64,000 nt of DNA from CAYMZZ01 sp047600605 (GTDB lineage: Bacteria > Bacteroidota > Bacteroidia > Chitinophagales > Chitinophagaceae). Each line of letters begins with the position of its first letter. The first letter of the stretch is position 1. The stretch covers positions 1,984,001-2,048,000 of the forward strand of contig JASGKK010000001.1 in NCBI GenBank assembly GCA_047600605.1. The letters are read 5' to 3'. Under the pieces are notes generated by a model, which was given only the letters and a program-made list of their open reading frames with translations, was not told the origin of the DNA and ran no database searches. This document shows, piece after piece, positions 42,609-50,754 of this stretch. Both the position numbers and the translations under genes were made by a program.

Positions 42609-44147
42609 TTATTTGATATAATATACCAGTGAAGGCAGCGACTGTACGCGTCCGTCAGGTCCCTGGGCTTTCAGGTCGTCGATAGTAACCGTACGGCCTG
42701 CGCTGAGGTTTTTAACGAGGCGTTGTGCTCCGGGGCTCCAGAAGTTGCCTGTACATCTTTCTTCAATAATGTCACCGGAAGAGGGGTCATCAGCAGTGAT
42801 CACAAAGCTGACAACACTATACTTCAGGTTGAGGGGGAAATCTTTGATATAAGCACCCACACCTGCCTGAGCTTTGAAAGCACCGGCGGGAACGCTTGCA
42901 CCACTCACATAGGCACCTACAGTACCTACAGGCTGAGGAATGGTACGAACACGGAACTGAGATACACCAGCTACTTTGCCATCTACGCTCACTGTGATCT
43001 TACAATCATCAGTTACGCTTTTAACATTTGCAACGTATTTGCCGGGACCTACTTTCTGCAGATTACCATCGCCACCTGTGATTGTAGCTGTTACACGGTC
43101 ATCACCACCACCGCTTGCAGCAATGGTTACTTTATTGGGATAACCTACGTACAGTACGTTCATTTCATCGAGGGCAATTGAAGCATTGGCCTGACCTACT
43201 TTATACTCAATATTGCGGGTCACTTCTTCCTGCTTGCCGGTGATCTGGTTGAAATAGGAAATCTTTACAGGCACAATGTGATTACCGATTCCACCACCGG
43301 GAATTTTGTGTGTTGCAAAACCTTCTTCTCCCAGGGGTACAGTTGAACCACCGATAGAGATAATGGGTTTGGCAGCTTTACTGAAGGCTCCGATACCGGC
43401 TTTGATCTCAATCTCTTCGCCAGGCATCAGGTAGTTGGAATTCTGACCTACGATCGCAGCGTAAGAGTCGAATACTACTTTTACTTCACCTACTTTATTA
43501 TGGCACTCAGCCACAATTTTGTTTTCTGTAGTGCGGATGTCATTCTGGAATTTGCTCAGAATGGTTAATGCAGCCACAGTAGGTACCATACGGAAATAAG
43601 CAGCTTCCCAGGTGTTATTTCCTTTATTGGTAGTAGGGGGCTTTTCCAGATCGATCTGGAGGTTGCCCTCAAATTTTGTTTTGATTTCAGGATCTACTTC
43701 CAGCACATCTTTTTTGTATTGTGCCAGCATTGCGTAGAGTTTCTTACCCTCACCTTTTTCTACCATCAGGTGAGTAGTGATATCCTGATTATCTTCTTTG
43801 AACTTTTTACTGGGATCTTTAATATCGCCGCCTGCATCTTTAACGATACGGGCTTTCAGATCCTGGATATAATTATATACAGATCCGGAGAGACTTACAA
43901 CCTGTTCTGCCTTGGGCAGCCAGTAACTGGCGCGCTCTTTGGTGGCATCTTCTGTAGTCTTTTCCTTCAACGATTTCATGATCGTTTCGGTAGAAGCGTT
44001 TACAGTACCGTTGGTGGTCTCCAGGCTCCGGTTCACCGTTTTAAAGGCATTCAAAATCTCAGCAGAGATGTTCAGTGCCAGCAGAGCTGTCAGCACCAGG
44101 TACATCATGTTGATCATTTTCTGCCGGGGCTCACGTGGTAAAGCCAT
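42609..44147 (-). CDS. gldM: Gliding motility / type IX secretion motor protein GldM
   Basis: 512 residues. An N-terminal cytoplasmic tip (ALPREPRQKMINMMYLVLTALLALNISAEILNAF) carries the single membrane helix used by the GldLM motor. The periplasmic part has a helical region, then three beta domains: YLMPGEEIEIKAGIGAFSKAAKPIISIGGSTVPLGEEGFATHK, VLYVGYPNKVTIAASGGGDDRVTATITGGDGNLQKVGPGKYVANV, and SVDGKVAGVSQFRVRTIPQPVGTVGAY. GldM spans the periplasm and passes proton-driven force from GldL to the ring. It is 102 bp after gldL and 5 bp before gldN. Confidence 0.96.
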   Translation of the reverse strand: MALPREPRQKMINMMYLVLTALLALNISAEILNAFKTVNRSLETTNGTVNASTETIMKSLKEKTTEDATKERASYWLPKAEQVVSLSGSVYNYIQDLKARIVKDAGGDIKDPSKKFKEDNQDITTHLMVEKGEGKKLYAMLAQYKKDVLEVDPEIKTKFEGNLQIDLEKPPTTNKGNNTWEAAYFRMVPTVAALTILSKFQNDIRTTENKIVAECHNKVGEVKVVFDSYAAIVGQNSNYLMPGEEIEIKAGIGAFSKAAKPIISIGGSTVPLGEEGFATHKIPGGGIGNHIVPVKISYFNQITGKQEEVTRNIEYKVGQANASIALDEMNVLYVGYPNKVTIAASGGGDDRVTATITGGDGNLQKVGPGKYVANVKSVTDDCKITVSVDGKVAGVSQFRVRTIPQPVGTVGAYVSGASVPAGAFKAQAGVGAYIKDFPLNLKYSVVSFVITADDPSSGDIIEERCTGNFWSPGAQRLVKNLSAGRTVTIDDLKAQGPDGRVQSLPSLVYYIK

Positions 44148-44249
44148 GACTATTTTGGTTTTTGTTGATTAGTAAGAAATGGTGACACTTCAAAAATCAC
44201 GGGATATGGATTAAATCGAAAAGAACAAACCCTTTATTCCGTTAGTTAA

Positions 44250-45068
44250 TTAGTTGCGACCCTGCATAGCGCTGAGCATATTGCCATAGATATTATTCAG
44301 GCGGCCCAGGTTATTTGCCAGCAGAGAAATTTGTTCTTTGGTTTTTTGTGCATCTTCCACACTGCCCTGCATAGCTTCAGAAGCTTTGGTCAGGTTGCTG
44401 TAGAAGGTATTCATGGCTTTCAGGTGATTATTAGTGTCCTGCAACTCCAGCTCATAGATTGTATTGAGTGAAGACAGGTTTTTGGTCAGCACCTGTACCT
44501 GCTCATGGAATTGTTTGGTACCATCTGCAGCCTGGTTGAAATGCTGGATGCTCTGAGCAGCGCCCAGGTAAGCATCTTTCATTGAACCCAGTGCATTGGC
44601 AGCTTCTTTTGTTTTGGCAGTGTAGTCGCCGGTAGCAGCTACCACATCAGTGATATCAGCCATTTTCTCAACAGTACCACCAAATTTTTTGAACCCATCA
44701 CTCAGGCGGCCCAGGTTGGCTGGAGTAATGTCTGCTTCACGCAGCATGTCTTCCATTTTGCTGAGAGCAGGGTTGCCGGAGTTACCACCACCCAGTGAAA
44801 GGGGTGTAGGTTTGAAATTGGGATCCAGGTCAGGGTGAACGTTGATTTCAGGAAAATAACGTTGCCAATGGGGTTCTTCGGGCGGGGGCACCAGGAAGGC
44901 CATTACCAGGAACACAATGGCTTCTGCAATCAGACCCACCATGATGGCGTAGTCAGCGCCAGGCCAGTGAAGAATTTTCATCATTGCCGCGAAGATTACC
45001 ACGGCGGCGAAAAAACTGAAAAGGAAGTTCAGTACTACTTGACCTTTGTGGGATTTGAAGAAATTCAT
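44250..45068 (-). CDS. gldL: Gliding motility / type IX secretion motor protein GldL
   Basis: 272 residues. Two membrane helices at the N-terminus, VVLNFLFSFFAAVVIFAAMMKILHW and YAIMVGLIAEAIVFLVMAFLVPP, with the conserved acidic residue (AEAI) in the second helix that is held to take part in proton flow. A cytoplasmic helical region follows (TANLGRLSDGFKKFGGTVEKMADITDVV; YKTKEAANALGSMKDAYLGAAQSIQHFNQA), ending with EQISLLANNLGRLNNIYGNMLSAMQGRN. Forms the proton-driven motor with GldM. It is separated from gldK by 125 bp that hold an intrinsic terminator. Confidence 0.95.
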   Translation of the reverse strand: MNFFKSHKGQVVLNFLFSFFAAVVIFAAMMKILHWPGADYAIMVGLIAEAIVFLVMAFLVPPPEEPHWQRYFPEINVHPDLDPNFKPTPLSLGGGNSGNPALSKMEDMLREADITPANLGRLSDGFKKFGGTVEKMADITDVVAATGDYTAKTKEAANALGSMKDAYLGAAQSIQHFNQAADGTKQFHEQVQVLTKNLSSLNTIYELELQDTNNHLKAMNTFYSNLTKASEAMQGSVEDAQKTKEQISLLANNLGRLNNIYGNMLSAMQGRN

Positions 45069-45146
45069 AAAGGGTTCGTTTTTGATAGATTATTAAATTT
45101 TAACTAAAACGGTGAGACGTATATGAAAATTGTTGTACACAAGGGA

Positions 45147-45178
45147 AAAAAAGAGGTCGCCAGGCGACCCCTTTTGTA
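45147..45178 (-). terminator. Intrinsic terminator/attenuator between gldK and gldL
   Basis: Stem GGTCGC / GCGACC with loop CAG, extended by AAAAG / CTTTT pairs across one mismatch; on the minus strand it is followed by T-rich sequence. Lies 16 bp after the gldK stop and 79 bp before gldL. Confidence 0.75.
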
Positions 45179-45193
45179 TGGGAAAATCTTTTA

Positions 45194-46504
45194 TTATCTG
45201 CGGCGACCTTTCTGCGGAGCGGCGGGCAGGTCGATCACGCTGCGGAAGCCGATATAAGACTTCGCAGAGTCCTGATATTCATACGTGCTGGTACCGGTTT
45301 GCAGGTAGTAAGCCACGTCTTTCCAGCTACCGCCACGGATGATCTTACGTTTCATCAGCGGAGGATCGTCATTTTTGGCATTCCAGCGTACATCGGGGTT
45401 CATATCGTGCTGGAAGTTGTTGCGGCCTTCGTAGTAGATAGAAGAAGTCCACTCAGCCACATTACCTGACATACAATACAGACCGTAATCGTTGGGCCAG
45501 TAACCGTCGGCACGTACGGTATAGAAACCGCCGTCTTCGGGATAGTTGCCACGACCAGGTTTGAAGTTGGCCATCAGACATCCTTTCTTATTGCGGGGAT
45601 AATAGTTACCCCAGGGGAACATTGACTGAGAGCGGCCACCGCGTGCAGCATATTCCCATTGTGCCTCTGTGGGCAGACGGAAATCAGACTCCTGTACGCG
45701 TTTCTTACCATCCAGCCAGGCATTCAGGAAGTGTGTACGCCATTCGCAGAAGGCTGTGGCCTGTTTCCAGGTTACCCCTACTACAGGATAGTTGCCAAAT
45801 GCAGGATGTGAGAAATAACGTTTGGTCATAGGCTCGTTGTAAGAATACGTGAAGTCACGGATCCACACGAGTGTATCGGGATAAATAGGCTCGTCTTTCT
45901 TGATGATAAACTTGGAGCGGGGCTTGCCGGCGTTTTCACGTTTGGCAGCTTCTTTCAGATCGAAGACTTCTGAATGGTAGATCAGTTGTGCTACGTCGAT
46001 CTCTTTTTTACCGAAAACGCGGTCTTCAGGAGCAAGGATCAGGTTGGTACCAGCCAGCGCTTCTACCACCTTGGGATCATTCCATTTGAGCGTTTTCATC
46101 TTTTGCCAGTCTACGCGCTCCACACCATCCGCATCAGATTTTACATAACCTAGCTTGCGGGCGGCTACAGAGTCACGTACCCAGTATACGAACTGACGAT
46201 ACTCATTGTTAGTGATTTCAGTAGCATCCATCCAGAAGCCACTGATAGATACGGATCGGTTACGCGCACTGAACGCATAAGCAGGGTCTTCGTCGCTGGG
46301 GCCCATGTGAAAGGTTCCTTGCGGAATGTACACCATGCCGGGAGGCTTGGGGAGTACATAACGATCACCGGGAGAGATACCGTGCACCTGACCATCATTG
46401 GGCAGAGCACCGCCTTTGTTCTTCTTTCCCAGGATCCCGCAGCTGGACAGCATGGACAGACACACCACCGCGAGGAGTGCGTAGGTAGGGTTTTTCATTT
46501 TCAT
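45194..46504 (-). CDS. gldK: Gliding motility / type IX secretion lipoprotein GldK
   Basis: 436 residues from the ATG at 46504; a second ATG at 46498 is equally possible, and an upstream frame to 46648 is not family-like. A lipoprotein signal with Cys22 (LLAVVCLSMLSSC) is followed by a sulfatase-modifying-factor/formylglycine-enzyme fold: GMVYIPQGTFHMGPSDED, SVSISGFWMDATEITNNEYRQFVYWV, and YPVVGVTWKQATAFCEWRTHFLN, with LPTEAQWEYAARGG and IIRGGSWKDVAYYLQTGT near the end. GldK (PorK) joins GldN in the periplasmic/outer-membrane ring. First gene of the gldKLMN set. Confidence 0.96.
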   Translation of the reverse strand: MKMKNPTYALLAVVCLSMLSSCGILGKKNKGGALPNDGQVHGISPGDRYVLPKPPGMVYIPQGTFHMGPSDEDPAYAFSARNRSVSISGFWMDATEITNNEYRQFVYWVRDSVAARKLGYVKSDADGVERVDWQKMKTLKWNDPKVVEALAGTNLILAPEDRVFGKKEIDVAQLIYHSEVFDLKEAAKRENAGKPRSKFIIKKDEPIYPDTLVWIRDFTYSYNEPMTKRYFSHPAFGNYPVVGVTWKQATAFCEWRTHFLNAWLDGKKRVQESDFRLPTEAQWEYAARGGRSQSMFPWGNYYPRNKKGCLMANFKPGRGNYPEDGGFYTVRADGYWPNDYGLYCMSGNVAEWTSSIYYEGRNNFQHDMNPDVRWNAKNDDPPLMKRKIIRGGSWKDVAYYLQTGTSTYEYQDSAKSYIGFRSVIDLPAAPQKGRRR

Positions 46505-46523
46505 ACACTTAAAGGGTATTGGG

Positions 46524-46531
46524 CAAATATA
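46524..46531 (-). promoter_or_regulatory. -7 box TATATTTG for gldK
   Basis: On the minus strand TATATTTG, an exact TAnnTTTG match, 20 bp upstream of the ATG at 46504. A TTG that could be the -33 box lies about 23 bp further (46555-46557). The implied 5' leader is short. Confidence 0.55.
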
Positions 46532-46649
46532 ATATTTTGGTTTATTCGTATACACAAGGTTACAATTTTTATTTGTGCAGCCAAAGCGGATTATACGCCG
46601 TAAATATTCTAACGAGTAACAAGGCCGTTTTATTGTATGCGACAGCAAA

Positions 46650-48749
46650 TTAATTATGCTTTGCGCCCCTGTTTATCAGCGATATAGCTGCTTCTGATGA
46701 AGTTACAGGCTGTTGACAGGCATAATCCCGGCACACATAAATCAGCGCCGGTTCACCGGCGGTCTTTCCGGCCAGTAAAGGGAACGTATCATTGCTCTTA
46801 TCGGTTGCCATGAGCACTTTATATGGTGAAAAAATCCTAAGTATTTTTCCACGTAGCTCCTCATATCCGGTCCCCAAAATGGCTACTTCAGCCGTCCCGG
46901 CCACCATTTCCAGCAACAAATTATTCCAGCATCCAAACGATGTGGGGTACCTGACTATTGCCTGACCCAGGGCTGTAACCATTGCAATTGCCTGTTCACG
47001 CCAGGCAGCACGGTCCAGTAGTATGCTCAACCGGTACATATTTTCGGCCATTATCGCATTGCCGGAAGGGGTAGCCCCATCATACACTTCTTTTTTCCGG
47101 ACAATTATAGCTGGCTGTCTGGCTGGTGTATAATAAAAGAAAGGGCCCGTTTCTTCTGCAAAATGCTCCAGCACATATTCTGTCAGCGCAGCAGCCTGCT
47201 CAAGCCAGCCCGTCTGCCCGGTAATCTCCTGCAAGTGCAGCAGCGACTGGATCAGGTAGGCATAATCATCGAGAAAAGCCGGTACCGTGGCCCGGCCCAT
47301 CTTCCACGTATGATGAAATCCGCCCGGCTGCGCCTTCAGATATTTTTCCAAAAACTCCATATTCTTCACCGCCAGATCGCGGTAATGTGATTCGCCTGTG
47401 GCAGCATAGGCTTTGCAACAGGCCGTATTCATCAATGCATTCCAGCCCAGCAGCACCTTATCGTCCAGTTGTGGTCTCACCCGGCCACTCCGCCGGTCCA
47501 GCAGCTTTTCTTTTCCGCTTTGTATCACTTCCCGGAGCTGCTCAGGAGATATCTGTAACTCTGCCGCCACCGTATCCAGCGATTCCTGCACCCTTAATAT
47601 GGAGTGCCCTTCCCAATTGCCCTGCGGGCTAATATCATAATACCTGCAAAAAGCCAGTGCGTCGGCACCCAGGCACTCCTCCACCTCAACGGTATCCCAT
47701 ACATAGAATTTACCTTCCACTCCTTCACTGTCTGCATCCAGCGCAGCCAGAAAAGCGCCTTCAGGGTGATATAATTCTCTTTCAACAAATCCGATAGTCT
47801 CGGCCAGCACCTGCCGGTATTTTTCATTACCGGTAAGCTGATACGCTTCGCTGATTACACTTACCAGCAACGCATTATCATACAGCATTTTTTCAAAATG
47901 AGGGGCCAGCCATTCTGTATCGGTTGAGTAGCGGGCAAATCCGCCGCCCAATTGATCATAGATACCTCCTGCAATCATTTTATCGAGACTCAAAAGAGCC
48001 TGCTGCAAACCTGCTTTTGCCTCCTCAGGCAAATCCTCCTGCATTCCCTTTGCGTCTATCCGTGACTGATGATAATACCGCAGCAGGTATTGAATCGAGA
48101 AGGTCTGCGGAAATTTGGGTGCCCGTCCAAAACCACCCCATTCACTGTCTGCCTGCTGCAGCAGCGCTTCACAAGCAGTTTTATTCTGAGCAGACTGTAG
48201 AAGGTCTGCCGGTTTATTATCGGTCTTTAATCCAAAACTATTCGCGTTGAGCAGGTGTGTCGTAAGATTGGACGCCTGTGTTTCGATTTCCTCCCGGCGT
48301 TCCTTATAAGCACTGGCTACTCCCTGCAATACTTCCGTCCATGATGGCCGGTTATGTACACGTTGGGGAGGATAATAGGTGCCTCCATAAAAAGGTTTCA
48401 GATCGGGGGTCAGAAATACATTGAGTGGCCAGCCTCCGCTTCCGGTCATGGCCTGTACCGCATCCATATATATATGATCCAGGTCGGGACGCTCCTCGCG
48501 ATCAATTTTTATATTCACAAAATGGGCATTCATATAGGCTGCTGTATCGGTGTGTTCAAAACTTTCCCGCTCCATCACATGACACCAGTGGCAGGCCGCA
48601 TACCCGATGCTGACCAGGATGGGTTTGTTTTCCCGATGCGCCCGTTCCAGCGCTTCGTTGCCCCAGGGATACCATTCCACAGGATTATACACGTGCTGCA
48701 ATAAATAAGGACTGGTTTGTCCGGCCAGGTGATTGGTTTGTTTTGACAT
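46650..48749 (-). CDS. Thioredoxin-domain protein of the YyaL/SPATA20 family
   Basis: 699 residues from the ATG at 48749 (an upstream ATG at 48758 is possible). Residues 10-165 form a thioredoxin-like domain: LAGQTSPYLLQHVYNPVEWYPWGNEAL, ILVSIGYAACHWCHVMERESFE (CHWC active-site motif), NIKIDREERPDLDHIYMDAV, and GGWPLNVFLTPDLKPFYGGTYYPP. The rest is an (alpha/alpha)6-type domain with FARYSTDTEWLAPHFEKMLYDNALL and LDADSEGVEGKFYVWD. This is the 'thioredoxin domain protein DUF255' family; function unknown, and it lacks a signal peptide. Confidence 0.93.
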   Translation of the reverse strand: MSKQTNHLAGQTSPYLLQHVYNPVEWYPWGNEALERAHRENKPILVSIGYAACHWCHVMERESFEHTDTAAYMNAHFVNIKIDREERPDLDHIYMDAVQAMTGSGGWPLNVFLTPDLKPFYGGTYYPPQRVHNRPSWTEVLQGVASAYKERREEIETQASNLTTHLLNANSFGLKTDNKPADLLQSAQNKTACEALLQQADSEWGGFGRAPKFPQTFSIQYLLRYYHQSRIDAKGMQEDLPEEAKAGLQQALLSLDKMIAGGIYDQLGGGFARYSTDTEWLAPHFEKMLYDNALLVSVISEAYQLTGNEKYRQVLAETIGFVERELYHPEGAFLAALDADSEGVEGKFYVWDTVEVEECLGADALAFCRYYDISPQGNWEGHSILRVQESLDTVAAELQISPEQLREVIQSGKEKLLDRRSGRVRPQLDDKVLLGWNALMNTACCKAYAATGESHYRDLAVKNMEFLEKYLKAQPGGFHHTWKMGRATVPAFLDDYAYLIQSLLHLQEITGQTGWLEQAAALTEYVLEHFAEETGPFFYYTPARQPAIIVRKKEVYDGATPSGNAIMAENMYRLSILLDRAAWREQAIAMVTALGQAIVRYPTSFGCWNNLLLEMVAGTAEVAILGTGYEELRGKILRIFSPYKVLMATDKSNDTFPLLAGKTAGEPALIYVCRDYACQQPVTSSEAAISLINRGAKHN

Positions 48750-48791
48750 AGTCACCAAAGTTCGTGCAAACGGCCTGCCCGGTAAAACAAA

Positions 48792-48819
48792 AAAGGGATG
48801 ACATAAGTGTCATCCCTTT
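48792..48819. terminator. Symmetric terminator between hemD-like gene and YyaL-like gene
   Basis: 12-bp perfect stem AAAGGGATGACA / TGTCATCCCTTT with loop TAAG, flanked by T and A runs on both strands; it starts 20 bp past the hemD-like stop on the minus strand. Confidence 0.9.
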
Positions 48820-48838
48820 CTCTTTATGAAGCGTTCGT

Positions 48839-49642
48839 TTATTTGCTTTTCTGTATTTCTGCCAGAAACCGGTCCAGTGCGGCCACCATGCTGGGGGTCT
48901 GTGGTTGCGGAGCCTTGATCTCAAGTTTCAGCCCGGCCTCTTCAGCAGCTTTAAAGGTATTGCCGCCAAAAGCACCGATAACGGTACCATTCTGTTTAAA
49001 TTTCGGCAGATTGTCAAACAGGCTTTTAATACCGCTGGGCGTAAAGAAGCAGATAATGTCAAACTCAGTATTGGTCAGCAGTTCTTTTACATCATTGCTC
49101 TGCGTACGATACATAAATGCCAGGGCAAATTCGCAATTGTTTGTCTTCAGCCAGTTTACGATCTCATTATCCTGCTGATTTTCAGAACACACATACAGGA
49201 ACTTTTCGTTGCCTTTATGTTTGTTGATCACATCAAACATGCTTTTGTTGGTACCATCGGCACCATAAAACACTTTGCGCTTGCGATACAGAATAAATTT
49301 TTGCAGATAGAGCGCCACCGCTTCTGTAATACAGAAATACTTGGTGTCTTGCGAAACACTCACTTTCATTTCTTCACAGGTGCGGAAGAAATGGTCAATG
49401 GCATTGCGACTCGTGAAAACAACTCCTGTATAATTGGGTATTTCGATCTTTTGCTTGCGAAACTCCCGGGCTGGTATACCTTCCAGCCGGATGAAGGGCT
49501 GGAACTCCAACGCCACGTTGTATTTGCGGGTCAGCTCAAAGTATGGCGACTTATCACTTTCCGGTCGCGGCTGGGTAATCAGGATTTTTTGAATCGATTT
49601 GACCTTCTGCATATCGGCCTTTTTGTCCCCGTTTTTTACCAT
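48839..49642 (-). CDS. hemD: Uroporphyrinogen-III synthase
   Basis: 267 residues, somewhat longer than the usual 250. HemD closes hydroxymethylbilane to uroporphyrinogen III in haem synthesis. The fold's two-lobe layout and weak family motifs are seen: KILITQPRPESDKSPYFEL at the N-terminus, VVFTSRNAIDHFFRTCEEMK (N-lobe), DIICFFTPSGIKSLFDNLP (C-lobe), and VIGAFGGNTFKAAEEAGLKLEIKAPQPQTPSMVAAL, close to the common FTS...I..F, and IG..TA.A..E.G end. An alternative ATG is at 49612. DUF4271 lies directly upstream, as in other Bacteroidota. HemD families vary, hence moderate certainty. Confidence 0.85.
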   Translation of the reverse strand: MVKNGDKKADMQKVKSIQKILITQPRPESDKSPYFELTRKYNVALEFQPFIRLEGIPAREFRKQKIEIPNYTGVVFTSRNAIDHFFRTCEEMKVSVSQDTKYFCITEAVALYLQKFILYRKRKVFYGADGTNKSMFDVINKHKGNEKFLYVCSENQQDNEIVNWLKTNNCEFALAFMYRTQSNDVKELLTNTEFDIICFFTPSGIKSLFDNLPKFKQNGTVIGAFGGNTFKAAEEAGLKLEIKAPQPQTPSMVAALDRFLAEIQKSK

Positions 49643-49683
49643 GTTAGGTAGGCTAAATTGGACGCGAAGTTACGTTTTTCTAC

Positions 49684-50727
49684 TTAAAATACTAACAGCA
49701 ACACTCTGTAAATCAGGAACAGGGGGGCAACCTCTACGGCAGCGATATATAAAATGAAGTGAAATAGGTTGAACCTGACCTCATTACGAACGGCTGTGAG
49801 GCCCAGCACGAACCTGTAAAGAAACAGGCAGGCAAGCCCCGCCCAGCTGAGTACAAGGGCGACTGAATAGATCGGATCTGTCGTAAAAGCCAGTAAAACG
49901 AGAAAAGGTAACAGGAAAATTCCGATCACTTTATTGATAATAAAAACGATAAAAATATAGGAGTCCGCTGCCTGCCTGATGTTAAACATCCAGCCCATGA
50001 TCTTAAGCCCGATAAACTTGATCAGGTAGATGGCAGACAATGCGGCAGCGCAGTAGAGATACAAAAGCCAGAAATTTTCCACCGGCCGGTATTCAAAATA
50101 ATGGAAGAGCAGGAAACTGCTGTATAATCCGGCAGTAGCGATAAAGAAGATATTAAACACCAGCGATGGCAATGGCGTCTGCATCAACTGCTCCCTGATT
50201 TGCCGCTGTTTAAGCGTGGTGCGGAAAAACACCCGAAACAGGTCATATACATATTTGGCAAAAGCCAAACGCAATAAAGCAAAAAGTAATACCAGCGACA
50301 CCACCACATAAAACAACAGCTCCTTACCCTCAAATCGCCTGTATTGCGATGGCACGGCTACCGGACGCGACACGAAATCAAAAAAAGGATGATGTGCCAT
50401 GACCTGCTGGGTAAGCTGTGCATCCCAGGTAAGCTGCCAGGGTAATATAGACAATGCCGGGCGGCGTGATAGTTCAACACTCACTGCAGTGTCTGCCGCT
50501 ACCTTGCTACTGGTATCCACGGTCAATCCCGATGTATCTTTTTGCAGCCGGGCCGTATCAACGGGCGCACGCAGGGTATCTGCCGGCGACTGAGTAAAGC
50601 CAGCCTGCTGTAGTAGGAATAGACAAATCAACAGGAAAGAAAAACGCAACAAGGAAGACAGATTGAGCTGCAAAAATAACTTTCGTTGAATGAAAAACAT
50701 AAGCAGCTTCCTTTTTTCTGTTAACAT
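49684..50727 (-). CDS. DUF4271 multi-pass membrane protein
   Basis: 347 residues. After a signal-like stretch (LLRFSFLLICLFLLQQAGFTQ) and a low-complexity Asp/Thr-rich linker with HPFFDFVSRP, about seven membrane helices follow (YVVVSLVLLFALLRLAF; VFNIFFIATAGLYSSFLLF; LLYLYCAAALSAIYLIKF and others). The FRxxxKQRQIREQL segment is usual for DUF4271. Role unknown. Alternatives to the ATG at 50727 exist (50700). It precedes hemD by 41 bp and follows the BamA-like gene by 27 bp in the same direction, suggesting one operon. Confidence 0.83.
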   Translation of the reverse strand: MLTEKRKLLMFFIQRKLFLQLNLSSLLRFSFLLICLFLLQQAGFTQSPADTLRAPVDTARLQKDTSGLTVDTSSKVAADTAVSVELSRRPALSILPWQLTWDAQLTQQVMAHHPFFDFVSRPVAVPSQYRRFEGKELLFYVVVSLVLLFALLRLAFAKYVYDLFRVFFRTTLKQRQIREQLMQTPLPSLVFNIFFIATAGLYSSFLLFHYFEYRPVENFWLLYLYCAAALSAIYLIKFIGLKIMGWMFNIRQAADSYIFIVFIINKVIGIFLLPFLVLLAFTTDPIYSVALVLSWAGLACLFLYRFVLGLTAVRNEVRFNLFHFILYIAAVEVAPLFLIYRVLLLVF

Positions 50728-50754
50728 ATCTCCTTTACCGGTGGCCCTGCTGGT

